A DNA stretch of 64,000 nucleotides. Origin: Streptomyces sp. Je 1-369 (GTDB lineage Bacteria > Actinomycetota > Actinomycetes > Streptomycetales > Streptomycetaceae). Numbering within the stretch: position 1 is the first letter of the stretch; each line of letters opens with the position of its first letter. This document shows, piece after piece, positions 57,215 to 64,000 of this stretch. Location: positions 2,075,448 to 2,139,447 of the forward strand of contig NZ_CP101750.1 of assembly GCF_026810505.1 (NCBI RefSeq), in the 5' to 3' direction. Under the pieces are notes generated by a model. It had not been told where the DNA came from. It searched no databases and worked only from the letters and a program-made list of their open reading frames with translations. Made by a program: the position numbers and the translations under genes.

Positions 57215-58599
57215 CTCGTCTCGTCATCGCGGCGCCGTCGTCGGGCAGCGGCAAGACGACCGTCGCGACGGGCCTGATGGCCGCGTTCTCGGCGGCCGGG
57301 CTCGCCGTCTCCCCGCACAAGGTCGGGCCCGACTACATCGACCCCGGCTACCACGCGCTGGCGACGGGGCGGCCCGGCCGCAACCTCGACGCGTACCTGT
57401 GCGGGCCCGACCTGGTCGCGCCGCTCTTCGCGCACGGCGCCGCCGGGTGCGATCTCGCCGTGGTCGAGGGCGTGATGGGGATGTACGACGGGGCCGCCGG
57501 ACAGGGCGAGCTGGCCTCCACGGCCCACGTCGCGAAGCTGCTGCGGGCGCCGGTCGTCCTGGTCGTCGACGCGTCGTCGCAGTCGCGGTCGGTGGCGGCG
57601 CTGGTGCACGGCTTCGCGTCGTGGGACCCGGAGGTGCGGGTCGCGGGCGTCATCCTGAACAAGGTGGGCTCGGACCGGCACGAGTCGCTGCTGCGGGAGG
57701 CGCTGGACGAGTCGGGGGTGCCGGTGCTCGGTGCGCTGCGCCGGGCGGCGCAGGTGCAGACGCCTTCGCGGCACCTGGGGCTCGTGCCGGTGGCCGAGCG
57801 GCGGGGCGACGCGGTGGAGTCGGTGGCGGCGCTGGCTTCGCGGGTGCGGGAAGGGTGCGACCTGGACGCCTTGCTCGCGCTGGCGCGCAGTGCGCCTTCG
57901 CTGTCCGGTGAGGCGTGGGATCCGGTTGCGGCCGTGTCACCGGCTTCGCCGAGTCCGTCCTCGAGCGCCGGACGGGCTGAATCGTCCGCCACGCCGGAGA
58001 GGCCGCTCGTCGCCGTTGCCGGTGGGCCCGCCTTCACCTTCTCGTACGCCGAGCACGCCGAGCTGCTCGCCGCCGCCGGAGCCGACGTCGTCACCTTCGA
58101 CCCCCTCCACGACGAGCAACTGCCCGACGGGACCGCCGGGCTGGTCATCGGGGGCGGGTTCCCCGAGGTGTACGCGCCGGAGTTGTCCGCCAACGACGTG
58201 CTGCGGAAGGCCGTCGCCGAGCTCGCCCGCTCGGGGGCGCCCGTCGCGGCCGAGTGCGCGGGGCTGCTCTACCTCTCCCGTGAGCTGGACGGGAAGCCGA
58301 TGTGCGGGGTGCTTGACGCCGGGGCGCGGATGTCGGAGCGGCTGACGCTCGGGTACCGCGAGGCCGTCGCCGTGTCGGACAGCGTCCTCGCGGCGGTGGG
58401 GACGCGGATGCGGGGCCACGAGTTCCACCGCACCGTCATGGAGCCGGGTGCAGGCCCCGTACCCGCCTGGGGCCTGCACCGGCCCGAGCGGCGCGTCGAA
58501 GGCTTCGTACAGGGCAACGTGCACGCCAGTTACCTGCACACGCACTGGGCCGCGGAGCCGGGCGTCGCGCGCCGGTTCGTCGAGCGGTGCACGCCGTGA
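57208..58599 (+). CDS. cobB: Cobyrinate a,c-diamide synthase CobB
   Basis: 463 residues. It amidates the a and c side chains of cobyrinate. ATPase part: SSGSGKTTVATGL, HKVGPDYIDPGYH; glutaminase part: Cys in VAAECAGLLYLSREL, His in ASYLHTHWAAEPG. GTG at 57208 overlaps cobO by seven bases. The linker at about residues 232-270 is Ser/Pro-rich and is encoded by sequence containing a common Streptomyces dispersed repeat (57951-57985), so the linker seems to have grown by in-frame insertion. Confidence 0.94.
   Translation: MVARLVIAAPSSGSGKTTVATGLMAAFSAAGLAVSPHKVGPDYIDPGYHALATGRPGRNLDAYLCGPDLVAPLFAHGAAGCDLAVVEGVMGMYDGAAGQGELASTAHVAKLLRAPVVLVVDASSQSRSVAALVHGFASWDPEVRVAGVILNKVGSDRHESLLREALDESGVPVLGALRRAAQVQTPSRHLGLVPVAERRGDAVESVAALASRVREGCDLDALLALARSAPSLSGEAWDPVAAVSPASPSPSSSAGRAESSATPERPLVAVAGGPAFTFSYAEHAELLAAAGADVVTFDPLHDEQLPDGTAGLVIGGGFPEVYAPELSANDVLRKAVAELARSGAPVAAECAGLLYLSRELDGKPMCGVLDAGARMSERLTLGYREAVAVSDSVLAAVGTRMRGHEFHRTVMEPGAGPVPAWGLHRPERRVEGFVQGNVHASYLHTHWAAEPGVARRFVERCTP
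57951..57985 (+). repeat. Dispersed Streptomyces-type repeat inside cobB
   Basis: CCGTCC-TCGAGCGCC-GGACGG and the following GCTGAA match the short palindromic element CCTC(A/G)A(A/G)CGCCGGACGGGCTGA that is abundant between genes in many Streptomyces genomes. Here it is in frame and encodes SPSSSAGRAESS in the CobB linker. The identification rests on my memory of the motif. Confidence 0.6.
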
Positions 58600-58613
58600 G
58601 CACGGGCGGCGGC

Positions 58614-59345
58614 TCAGCCCGCGATGCCCACCACCAGCCAGATGAACGCCGCGCCCGCCACCGTGCACAGCAGGGTCGAGCGGGCCGGGTGGTCGTGGTG
58701 CGCCTCGGGCAGGATCTCCGCCGCCGCGAGGTAGAGCAGCGCGCCGCCGAAGAAGCCCAGATAGCTGCCGAGCAGTTGCTCCGGAATGGTGAACAGCAGC
58801 GTCGACGCGGCGCCCACCACCGGGGCCACCGCGTCCGCGAACAGCATCGCGAGCGCCTTGCGGCGGGCGTTCCCGTACAGGCTGGTGAGCGTGTACGTGT
58901 TGAAGCCGTCCGCGAAGTCATGGGCGACGACGGCCAGCGCCACGGCCACACCCATGCCGCCGCCCACCTGGAAGGCCGCGCCGATCGCGACGCCGTCCAT
59001 CACGCTGTGCCCGACCATCGCCGCGGCGGCGGTCAGTCCCACCTCGGGCACCCGTCCGCCCTCGTGCTCGTCGGCGCCGTGCGCGGCCTGGCGACCGGCG
59101 AGGAGCCGTTCCACCAGATGGGCGACGAGGAAGCCGGCCACGAACAGGAGCAGGGCCGCCGGTACGCCGAAGACGGGGTCGCCCGCGGCGTCCAGCGCCT
59201 CCGGCAACAGGTCCAGGCCGACGACCCCGAGCATGAGGCCGCCCGCGAGCCCCAGGACGAGGTGGCGCCGGTCGGTGACCCGCTGGGCCGTCCAGCCGCC
59301 CACCAGGGTCATGAGAAAGGCGCCGAGCGCCACGAACACCGCCAT
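58614..59345 (-). CDS. ZIP family metal transporter
   Basis: 243 residues with eight spans. Metal-site helices carry HSVMDGVAIGAAF and HDFADGFNTYTL; a His-rich loop (AAHGADEHEGG) and HHDH near the end may bind metal. ZIP proteins bring zinc or other divalent ions into the cytosol. It is convergent with cobB (14 bp) and divergent from cobC (73 bp). Cobalt uptake for the pathway is possible but unproved. Confidence 0.9.
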   Translation of the reverse strand: MAVFVALGAFLMTLVGGWTAQRVTDRRHLVLGLAGGLMLGVVGLDLLPEALDAAGDPVFGVPAALLLFVAGFLVAHLVERLLAGRQAAHGADEHEGGRVPEVGLTAAAAMVGHSVMDGVAIGAAFQVGGGMGVAVALAVVAHDFADGFNTYTLTSLYGNARRKALAMLFADAVAPVVGAASTLLFTIPEQLLGSYLGFFGGALLYLAAAEILPEAHHDHPARSTLLCTVAGAAFIWLVVGIAG

Positions 59346-59418
59346 GGCCCCTTGCTAGCCGATTGACCCCCTGCTCCGCACATCCACCGCCCCCACCCCA
59401 CACGAAAGGATCCACTCC

Positions 59419-60873
59419 ATGGAGGACGTCGTGCTCGTCGTCGGCGTCGGCGCCTGCGAGGACGCCCCGGTGGAGGAGGTGCTCGGCCTCGTCCGGGACA
59501 CGGTCCGCGAAGCGGGCCTCTCCGAGGGGGCGGTCGCCGAGCTGGCGACGGTCGACGTGAAGGGCGCGGAGCCGGGGATCGTCGGGGCGGCGGCGCGGCT
59601 CGGGGTGCCGCTCGTGACGTACACGGCGGCAGAGCTGTCGGACGTGACGGTGCCGAACCCGACCGCGCGGTCCCGTGCCGCGGTGGGCACGCCTTCCGTG
59701 GCGGAGGCGGCGGCACTGCGGGGCGGCGGCGAACTCCTCGTGCCCAAGCGGAAGTCGGCGCCCGCGGGGCGTCCGGCGATGGCGACGTGCGCGGTCGCGG
59801 CCCGCCCGCGGGGCACGGCCGCCGCTTCCTTCGATCTACGTCACCACGGGGACGCGGAGGTACGGGACGACGGCGCGGACCTCACCGATCTCGCCGTCAA
59901 CGTACGGTCCGACACTCCCCCGGCGTGGCTCAAGGAGCTCATCGCCGCGTCCCTCGACGATCTGGCGGCCTACCCGGACGGCCGGGAGGCGCGTGAGGCG
60001 GTGGCGGCGCGTCATGGCCTCGCCCCGGACCGCGTGCTGCTCACGGCGGGCGCGGCGGAGGCGTTCGTGCTCCTGGCCCGCGCGCTGAAGGTCCGTCACC
60101 CGTACGTCGTCCACCCCCAGTTCACCGAGCCCGAGGCCGCGCTGCGGGATGCGGGGCACGAGGTGGGCCGGGTGCTGCTGCGCGAGGAGGACGGCTTCCG
60201 GCTGGATCCGGCGGCGGTGCCGGAGGAAGCCGACCTGGTGGTCGTCGGCAATCCCACGAATCCGACGTCCGTACTCCACCCGGCCGCGTCGATTGCTCAA
60301 CTGGCGCGCCCGGGACGGGTGTTGGTGGTCGACGAGGCGTTCATGGACGCCGTGCCGGGTGAGCGGGAGGCGTTGGCGGGGCGTACGGACGTGCCTGGAC
60401 TCGTCGTCCTGCGCAGCCTCACCAAGACGTGGGGGCTCGCGGGGCTGCGGATCGGTTACGTCCTCGCCGACCCCGAGACGATCGGCGCCCTCGCGCAGGC
60501 GCAGCCGCTGTGGCCGGTGTCGACGCCCGCGCTCGTGGCGGCGCGGGCGTGTGTGGGGCCTCGGGCGCTGGCGGAGGCGGGGCATGCGGCGCACCGGGTC
60601 GCCTCGGACCGCACGCATCTCCTCGCCGGTCTCGCCGAGTTGGCTCCCCTCGGGGTCCGCGTGGTGGGGCCCGCGGAGGGGCCCTTCCTGCTGGTGCGGG
60701 TGCCGGGGGCGGCGGCGGCCGGGGTGCGGGAGCGGCTTCGGGGGCGGGGGTTTGCTGTGCGGCGTGGCGATACGTTTCCTGGCCTGGGGCCTGACTGGGT
60801 TCGACTTGCCGTCCGCGATCGGGGCACGTCGTCCGAGTTCCTTGTGGCGTTGGCGGGGGTGTTGCGGGGGTAG
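59419..60873 (+). CDS. cobC: CobE/CbiG-C domain fused to CobC aminotransferase-like protein
   Basis: 484 residues in two parts. Residues 1-125 match the CobE/CbiG C-terminal domain (VGVGACEDAPVEEVL, GIVGAAARLGVPLVTY, RPAMATCAVAAR). Residues 135-484 match a fold-type I PLP enzyme of the HisC/CobD-decarboxylase type (VVVGNPTNPTS, VVDEAFMD, PLP Lys in SLTKTWGLAGLRIGY), named Rv2231c-type CobC in actinobacteria. The second part may make aminopropanol phosphate from threonine phosphate. ATG at 59419 with GAAAGGA upstream. Confidence 0.88.
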   Translation: MEDVVLVVGVGACEDAPVEEVLGLVRDTVREAGLSEGAVAELATVDVKGAEPGIVGAAARLGVPLVTYTAAELSDVTVPNPTARSRAAVGTPSVAEAAALRGGGELLVPKRKSAPAGRPAMATCAVAARPRGTAAASFDLRHHGDAEVRDDGADLTDLAVNVRSDTPPAWLKELIAASLDDLAAYPDGREAREAVAARHGLAPDRVLLTAGAAEAFVLLARALKVRHPYVVHPQFTEPEAALRDAGHEVGRVLLREEDGFRLDPAAVPEEADLVVVGNPTNPTSVLHPAASIAQLARPGRVLVVDEAFMDAVPGEREALAGRTDVPGLVVLRSLTKTWGLAGLRIGYVLADPETIGALAQAQPLWPVSTPALVAARACVGPRALAEAGHAAHRVASDRTHLLAGLAELAPLGVRVVGPAEGPFLLVRVPGAAAAGVRERLRGRGFAVRRGDTFPGLGPDWVRLAVRDRGTSSEFLVALAGVLRG

Positions 60874-60926
60874 GGGTGTGGGGGGTGCGGTGTACCGCTG
60901 CGCTGGGGTGGGGTGGGGGCCTCAAG

Positions 60927-60979
60927 CCCGCCGCTCCGCGGCGGATCACTCCCACCCACCCACCCGTTCACCCCGCGAC
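60927..60979 (+). repeat. Repeat type A, copy 1
   Basis: A 53-bp unit starting CCCGCCGCTCCGCGGCGG (a hairpin) and running through ATCACTCCCACCCACCCACC and CGTTCACCCCGCGA. It differs from copy 2 by a single missing G. Confidence 0.9.
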
Positions 60980-61060
60980 GTCCCGCGGGAGTACGGGCCC
61001 GACCGTTCCCCCGTGACGCGCCGCGAGGGTACGGGCCCGACCGTTTGCCCCGCGACGCGC
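60975..61060 (+). repeat. Repeat type B, tandem
   Basis: Two units of about 39 bp: GACG(TCC/CGC)CGCG, then GTACGGGCCCGACCGTT (exact in both, ending near 61006 and 61045), followed by a third partial GACGCGCCGCGGGG. Confidence 0.8.
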
Positions 61061-61080
61061 CGCGGGGCAGGAGCGCAAAA

Positions 61081-61133
61081 CCCGCCGCTCCGCGGCGGGA
61101 TCACTCCCACCCACCCACCCGTTCACCCCGCGA
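61081..61133 (+). repeat. Repeat type A, copy 2
   Basis: Same unit as 60927-60979 with one extra G in the hairpin part. Its CCCACCCACCCGTTCACCCC core also occurs in reverse at 5441-5495. Confidence 0.9.
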
Positions 61134-61226
61134 TGTGTGGTGGGGGTAGGGGCGGGCGGGTGACCCGGTCACCCCGTGACGCACTGCGGGAGTAGGGGTG
61201 GGTGGGCGGCCTGTTGACACCCGCTA

Positions 61227-61372
61227 CGTCCCACCGGGGTATGGACGACTGGGCGGTCCGGTCACCCCGCGACGTGCCGCGAAAACAGGGACGGGTGGGC
61301 GGTCCGTTCACACTGCCGCGTCCCACCGGGGTAGGACGACTGGGCGGTCCGGTCACCCCGCGGCGTGCCGCG
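61227..61372 (+). repeat. Repeat type C, two copies
   Basis: A unit of about 55 bp beginning CGTCCCACCGGGGTA, then GGACGACTGGGCGGTCCGGT and CACCCCGCG(A/G)CGTGCCGCG occurs at 61227-61281 and 61319-61372. They differ by one inserted base and one substitution. The 37 bp between holds a third, partial GGGCGGTCCGTTCAC. Confidence 0.85.
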
Positions 61373-61416
61373 GGAGTAGGGGCGGGTCAAGAGGCCCGCC
61401 CCGTCCCCGGGGGTGG

Positions 61417-62424
61417 CTAACCCCTGCTGCGGCGCGCCAGCGTCACCGCTCCGCCTCCCGCCAGCAACAGCACCACCGCGCCGCCCGCCACGTACGGCGT
61501 CATCGAGTTGCCGCCCGTCTCCGCGAGGTTCGCCTCCGTTGCGGGCTCGACCGGGGCTTTCGGCTTGCCCTGCGGCTGCTCGCCGGACTCCTTCGGCGGC
61601 GTCACCCCCACCGGCGTCTCGCATCCCGCCCCGGCCAGCGTCACCGTGCCCGTCACCTCGGCGACGTTCAGCTTCAGCGGGTTCACGGACACCGTGAGTT
61701 CCAGCGCCGACGCCGCCGCCGTACGCGACGTCGTGTGCGTCTTGGAAAGGGCGAGGGTGACCTCGCCGACCCCCGGCACCTTCACCTCCGTCGTGCCCTT
61801 CGCCGTGAGCGTGACCTTCTTGCCGAGCACGGTCACCGCGCCCAGCAGATTCGATTCGGCGACCGGGCGTTCACCCTCCGCGCAGACGGCCTTGGAGGTG
61901 ACCTGCTCCACCTCGATGAGGGAGAGGAGCGGGAGCCCCGGCACGTGCATCTTGGCGCGTGCGATGTTGCTGTAGCCCCGGGCCGTGCCGCCCCGCACCG
62001 TCGCCTTCGCCGTGGCGACGTCCGCGCGCAGGACGCTGAACGGCCGCCCGCCGTCGACGCCGTCGAGCCTGGCGGACAGCGCGGTCTTCTCCGCGCTCGC
62101 GGGGGCCCGCACCTCGTTGAGGGCGACCTTGAGCGGGATGTTCACGGTCTTGTTGAGCAGGGCGACGTTCAGGCCGGTGCGCAGCACGACGGCGTCGGCC
62201 CGCCCGCCTTTGTGGCTGTCGCCTCCCGTCGCCTGCGCGGACCCCGCACCTGCGAGGGCCGCGGGACCGGCGGCCAGCGCGGTGGCGACAGCGATGACGG
62301 AGAGGCGGCGGGCGGGCGTGCGGAGGGGGCGGAAGGGACGGGAGGGGCGGAAGGGGCGGAAGGGGGCGCTGAAAGTGTGGTGGGAGGTGGGGTTGGAGGT
62401 GTGGCTAGAGGTGTGGCTGTTCAC
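61417..62424 (-). CDS. SCO1860-type LAETG-anchored surface protein
   Basis: 335 residues. The N-terminus has an unusual 40-residue polar head (Ser/Thr/His, then FRPFRPSRPFRPLR) before a signal core VIAVATALAAGPAALAGAG with site AQA. The mature part is beta-rich with repeated Val/Ala/Thr strands and two Cys (VCAEG, GCETP). The end has LAETG, a span GGAVVLLLAGGGAVTLA and RRSRG, the sortase sorting signal. So it is probably linked to the cell wall by a class E sortase. GTG start at 62424. Confidence 0.88.
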   Translation of the reverse strand: MNSHTSSHTSNPTSHHTFSAPFRPFRPSRPFRPLRTPARRLSVIAVATALAAGPAALAGAGSAQATGGDSHKGGRADAVVLRTGLNVALLNKTVNIPLKVALNEVRAPASAEKTALSARLDGVDGGRPFSVLRADVATAKATVRGGTARGYSNIARAKMHVPGLPLLSLIEVEQVTSKAVCAEGERPVAESNLLGAVTVLGKKVTLTAKGTTEVKVPGVGEVTLALSKTHTTSRTAAASALELTVSVNPLKLNVAEVTGTVTLAGAGCETPVGVTPPKESGEQPQGKPKAPVEPATEANLAETGGNSMTPYVAGGAVVLLLAGGGAVTLARRSRG

Positions 62425-62761
62425 TGTGGTGGGACCTCACGAGAGACGCGGGCCACCGGGCGCGCACGCCACATGGGGGACATCACGTGCGCGCCGATGG
62501 CGTCGTCCGACATCGACGTAGGACGACGCGGGAATCTTTACGCACACAGAGTGAACGGTCAGCAACCTGACGTGAGTTCACTCCAACGGGACATTTCCGT
62601 CCCTGCATTCGAATCCCACGGCACAGGCGTTCCCAGGGAGCACCCCAGCAACAGTCCGGGCTCGACACCAGCGCGCCCCCTCCCCCTCGGGGGCCACGCC
62701 CAACGAGCCGCGCCGCCCCCACGTAACGCCCAGGTCAACCCGTCGCCCACACCCCAGAGCC
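62425..62761. promoter_or_regulatory. Leader region with hairpins upstream of the LAETG gene
   Basis: A 337-bp gap. It has GCGTCGTCC-N12-GGACGACGC at 62500-62529, and a nested palindrome at 62549-62583: GAGTGAAC with GTTCACTC outside, GTCAG with CTGAC inside. The second could end the amidohydrolase transcript or serve as operator. The stretch is less GC-rich near 62530-62620. No gene is seen. Confidence 0.55.
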
Positions 62762-63859
62762 TCAGCCCACCACCAGCCCGTTCAGCACGACCCTGCGGGG
62801 CGCGCCCAGCACGCGCACGTCGTCCCGCGGGTCCGCCTCGTACACCACGAGGTCCGCCGGCGCGCCCTCCGTGAGCCCCGGGCGGCCGAGCCACTCCCGC
62901 GCACCCCAGGTCGTCGCCGAGAGCGCGTCCAGCGCGGGGATGCCCGCGCGGGTCAGCTCGACGATCTCCGCCGCCACCAGGCCGTGCGGCAGGGAGCCGC
63001 CCGCGTCGGTGCCCGCGAAGACGGGGATGCCCGCGTCGTACGCGGCCCGCACCGTGTCGTAGCGGCGTGCGTGCAGTCGGCGCATGTGGTCCGACCAGCG
63101 CGGAAACTTCTTCTCGCCGCCCGCGGCGAGGTCCGGGAACGTGGCGATGTTGACGAGCGTGGGGACGATCGCGACGCCGCGCTCCGCGAAGAGCGGGATC
63201 GTGTCCTCCGTGAGGCCCGTCGCGTGCTCGATGCAGTCGATGCCCGCCTCGACCAGGTCGCGCAGCGAGTCCTCGGCGAAGCAGTGGGCGGTGACGCGGG
63301 CCCCGAGGCGGTGCGCCTCCGCGATGGCCGCCCGCACCGCGTCGCGGGGCCAGCACGCCGTGAGGTCGCCCGCGTCGCGGTCGATCCAGTCGCCGACGAG
63401 CTTGACCCAGCCGTCGCCGCGCCGGGCCTCCTGTGCGACGTACGCGACCAGTTCGTCGGGCTCGATCTCGTGGGCGTAGTTGCGGATGTAGCGGCGGGTG
63501 CGCGCGATGTGGCGGCCCGCGCGAATGATCTTCGGGAGGTCGTCGCGGTCGTCCGTCCAGCGGGTGTCGGACGGCGAACCCGCGTCGCGCAGGAGGAGGG
63601 CGCCGATCTCGCGGTCGGTGAGCGCCTGCTTCTCCGCGGTGTCCGCGTCGACGGGTCCGTGCGCGTCCAGGCCCACGTGGCAGTGGGCGTCGACCAGGCC
63701 GGGCAGGGTCCAGCCCTCGACCGTGCGGACGTCGTCGGCGGCGGTGCCGACGGGGCGGTCGTAGGTCACCCTCCCCCCGACCACCCACAGTTCGTCCCGT
63801 ACGTCGTCGGGCCCGACGAGCACCCGACCCTTCACGTGCAGCACCGCGTGATCGCTCAT
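62762..63859 (-). CDS. Metal-dependent amidohydrolase (imidazolonepropionase-like)
   Basis: 365 residues. Metal ligands: HxH in VDAHCHVGLDAH, Lys in GWVKLVGDW (possibly carboxylated), His in TAHCFAEDS, His in CIEHATGL and Asp in FAGTDAGGS. The N-terminal 55 and C-terminal 50 residues form the flanking beta sandwich. This is the Xaa-Pro/imidazolonepropionase-like branch; the substrate is unknown. It is divergent from the gene that starts at the window edge. Confidence 0.86.
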   Translation of the reverse strand: MSDHAVLHVKGRVLVGPDDVRDELWVVGGRVTYDRPVGTAADDVRTVEGWTLPGLVDAHCHVGLDAHGPVDADTAEKQALTDREIGALLLRDAGSPSDTRWTDDRDDLPKIIRAGRHIARTRRYIRNYAHEIEPDELVAYVAQEARRGDGWVKLVGDWIDRDAGDLTACWPRDAVRAAIAEAHRLGARVTAHCFAEDSLRDLVEAGIDCIEHATGLTEDTIPLFAERGVAIVPTLVNIATFPDLAAGGEKKFPRWSDHMRRLHARRYDTVRAAYDAGIPVFAGTDAGGSLPHGLVAAEIVELTRAGIPALDALSATTWGAREWLGRPGLTEGAPADLVVYEADPRDDVRVLGAPRRVVLNGLVVG

Positions 63860-63892
63860 GGCAGCAGCTTAGGAGGCACTCGGAACGCCCGA

Positions 63893-63940
63893 TACGGGGC
63901 CGGTCGGTGCGCCCGGTGCGGGGCCGATCGGTACGCTCGG
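63893..63940 (+). repeat. 24-bp tandem repeat before the last gene
   Basis: Units TACGGGGCCGGTCGGTGCGC-CCGG and TGCGGGGCCGATCGGTACGC-TCGG match at 20 of 24 positions, followed by a partial TACGGC. They lie in the divergent promoter region. Confidence 0.75.
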
Positions 63941-63961
63941 TACGGCATCCCGGACGAACTC

Positions 63962-64000
63962 GTGAGCGAAGAGAGCAGTGACGTGAGCAGTACTGTGACG
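63962..64000 (+). CDS. 5' end of a truncated gene, product unknown
   Basis: An open frame runs to the window edge from GTG at 63962 (VSEESSD) or, in the same frame, GTG at 63983 (VSSTVT), which has GAAGAGAG about eight bases upstream. Only 13 codons are visible, so the product cannot be identified. Confidence 0.4.
   Translation, partial: MSEESSDVSSTVT

Larger units (their letters stand above)
60874..61416. other. Repeat-filled intergenic region
   Basis: A 543-bp gap after cobC without a convincing gene; open frames here have biased Pro/Thr/His content and no ribosome sites. It is packed with three related repeat types (entries below) built from CCCACCC, GTTCACCCCGC and CGCGACG(TG)CCGCG pieces. 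The cobC transcript and the convergent LAETG gene both end into it. Confidence 0.7.

Noticed and set aside
60913..61149. Possible small Pro/His-rich proteins in the repeat spacer
   Set aside because: The frames are made of the non-coding repeats, have no ribosome site and show no gene-like codon bias.

Overview
The window is very GC-rich chromosomal DNA from a Streptomyces species or a close relative. The evidence is densely packed genes with G/C third positions, frequent GTG and some TTG starts, and gene sets typical of the genus: a streptophobe-type membrane protein, a Gls24/AmaP cluster, an SCO1860-type LAETG surface protein and the fabG-fabI pair. The gene order (serB, fabI/fabG, tyrS, moaA, acetate symporter, tandem subtilases, pit transporter, cobalamin operon, LAETG protein) resembles what I remember of the core region around SCO1808-SCO1861 in S. 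coelicolor. I saw no insertion sequence, prophage, CRISPR array, rRNA or tRNA gene.

Layout. 0-10 kb: an FHA-FHA-ABC transporter, a streptophobe protein with a collagen-like tail, serB, a SixA-type phosphatase, two very small membrane proteins, a CynX/NimT-type MFS transporter and a divergent GntR regulator. 10-17 kb: fabG-fabI, tldD and its TldE partner, tyrS. 17-25 kb: small membrane and zinc-finger proteins, moaA, the DUF485-actP acetate symporter pair and two tandem secreted subtilases. 25-33 kb: a CopD-like protein, a YhhN/desaturase pair, then a four-gene operon (acetoacetate-decarboxylase-like protein, SDR, two amidohydrolases) divergent from a TetR regulator, with a perfect operator-like palindrome between them. 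33-38 kb: exonuclease-BRCT protein, zinc-binding protein, SURF1, GH15 glucoamylase/trehalase-like enzyme and an SDR lacking the usual Tyr/Lys pair. 38-41 kb: Gls24/AmaP envelope-stress cluster. 41-50 kb: enoyl-CoA hydratase, small HTH protein, ABC-F ATPase, PQQ-like protein, zinc metallopeptidase, HEAT-like protein, alpha/beta hydrolase and class II aldolase. 50-52 kb: PHO-box-controlled phosphate transporter with a small membrane partner. 52-61 kb: a cobalamin riboswitch followed by cobD, cobQ, an AAA/VWA chelatase protein, cobO and cobB, each overlapping the next, then a convergent ZIP transporter and a CobE-CobC fusion. 61-64 kb: a repeat-filled spacer, the LAETG surface protein, an imidazolonepropionase-like amidohydrolase and the start of another gene.

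How the genes work together. The cobalamin genes cover the middle and late steps (a,c-amidation, adenosylation, remaining amidations, aminopropanol attachment, and chelatase support). The large CobN subunit and the ring methylases are not here, so they must be elsewhere or absent. The least explained parts are the TetR-controlled four-gene operon, the Gls24 cluster with its divergent companion, a family of C-rich intergenic repeats shared between about 5.4 kb and 61 kb, and a Streptomyces-type dispersed repeat that forms the inter-domain linker of CobB.
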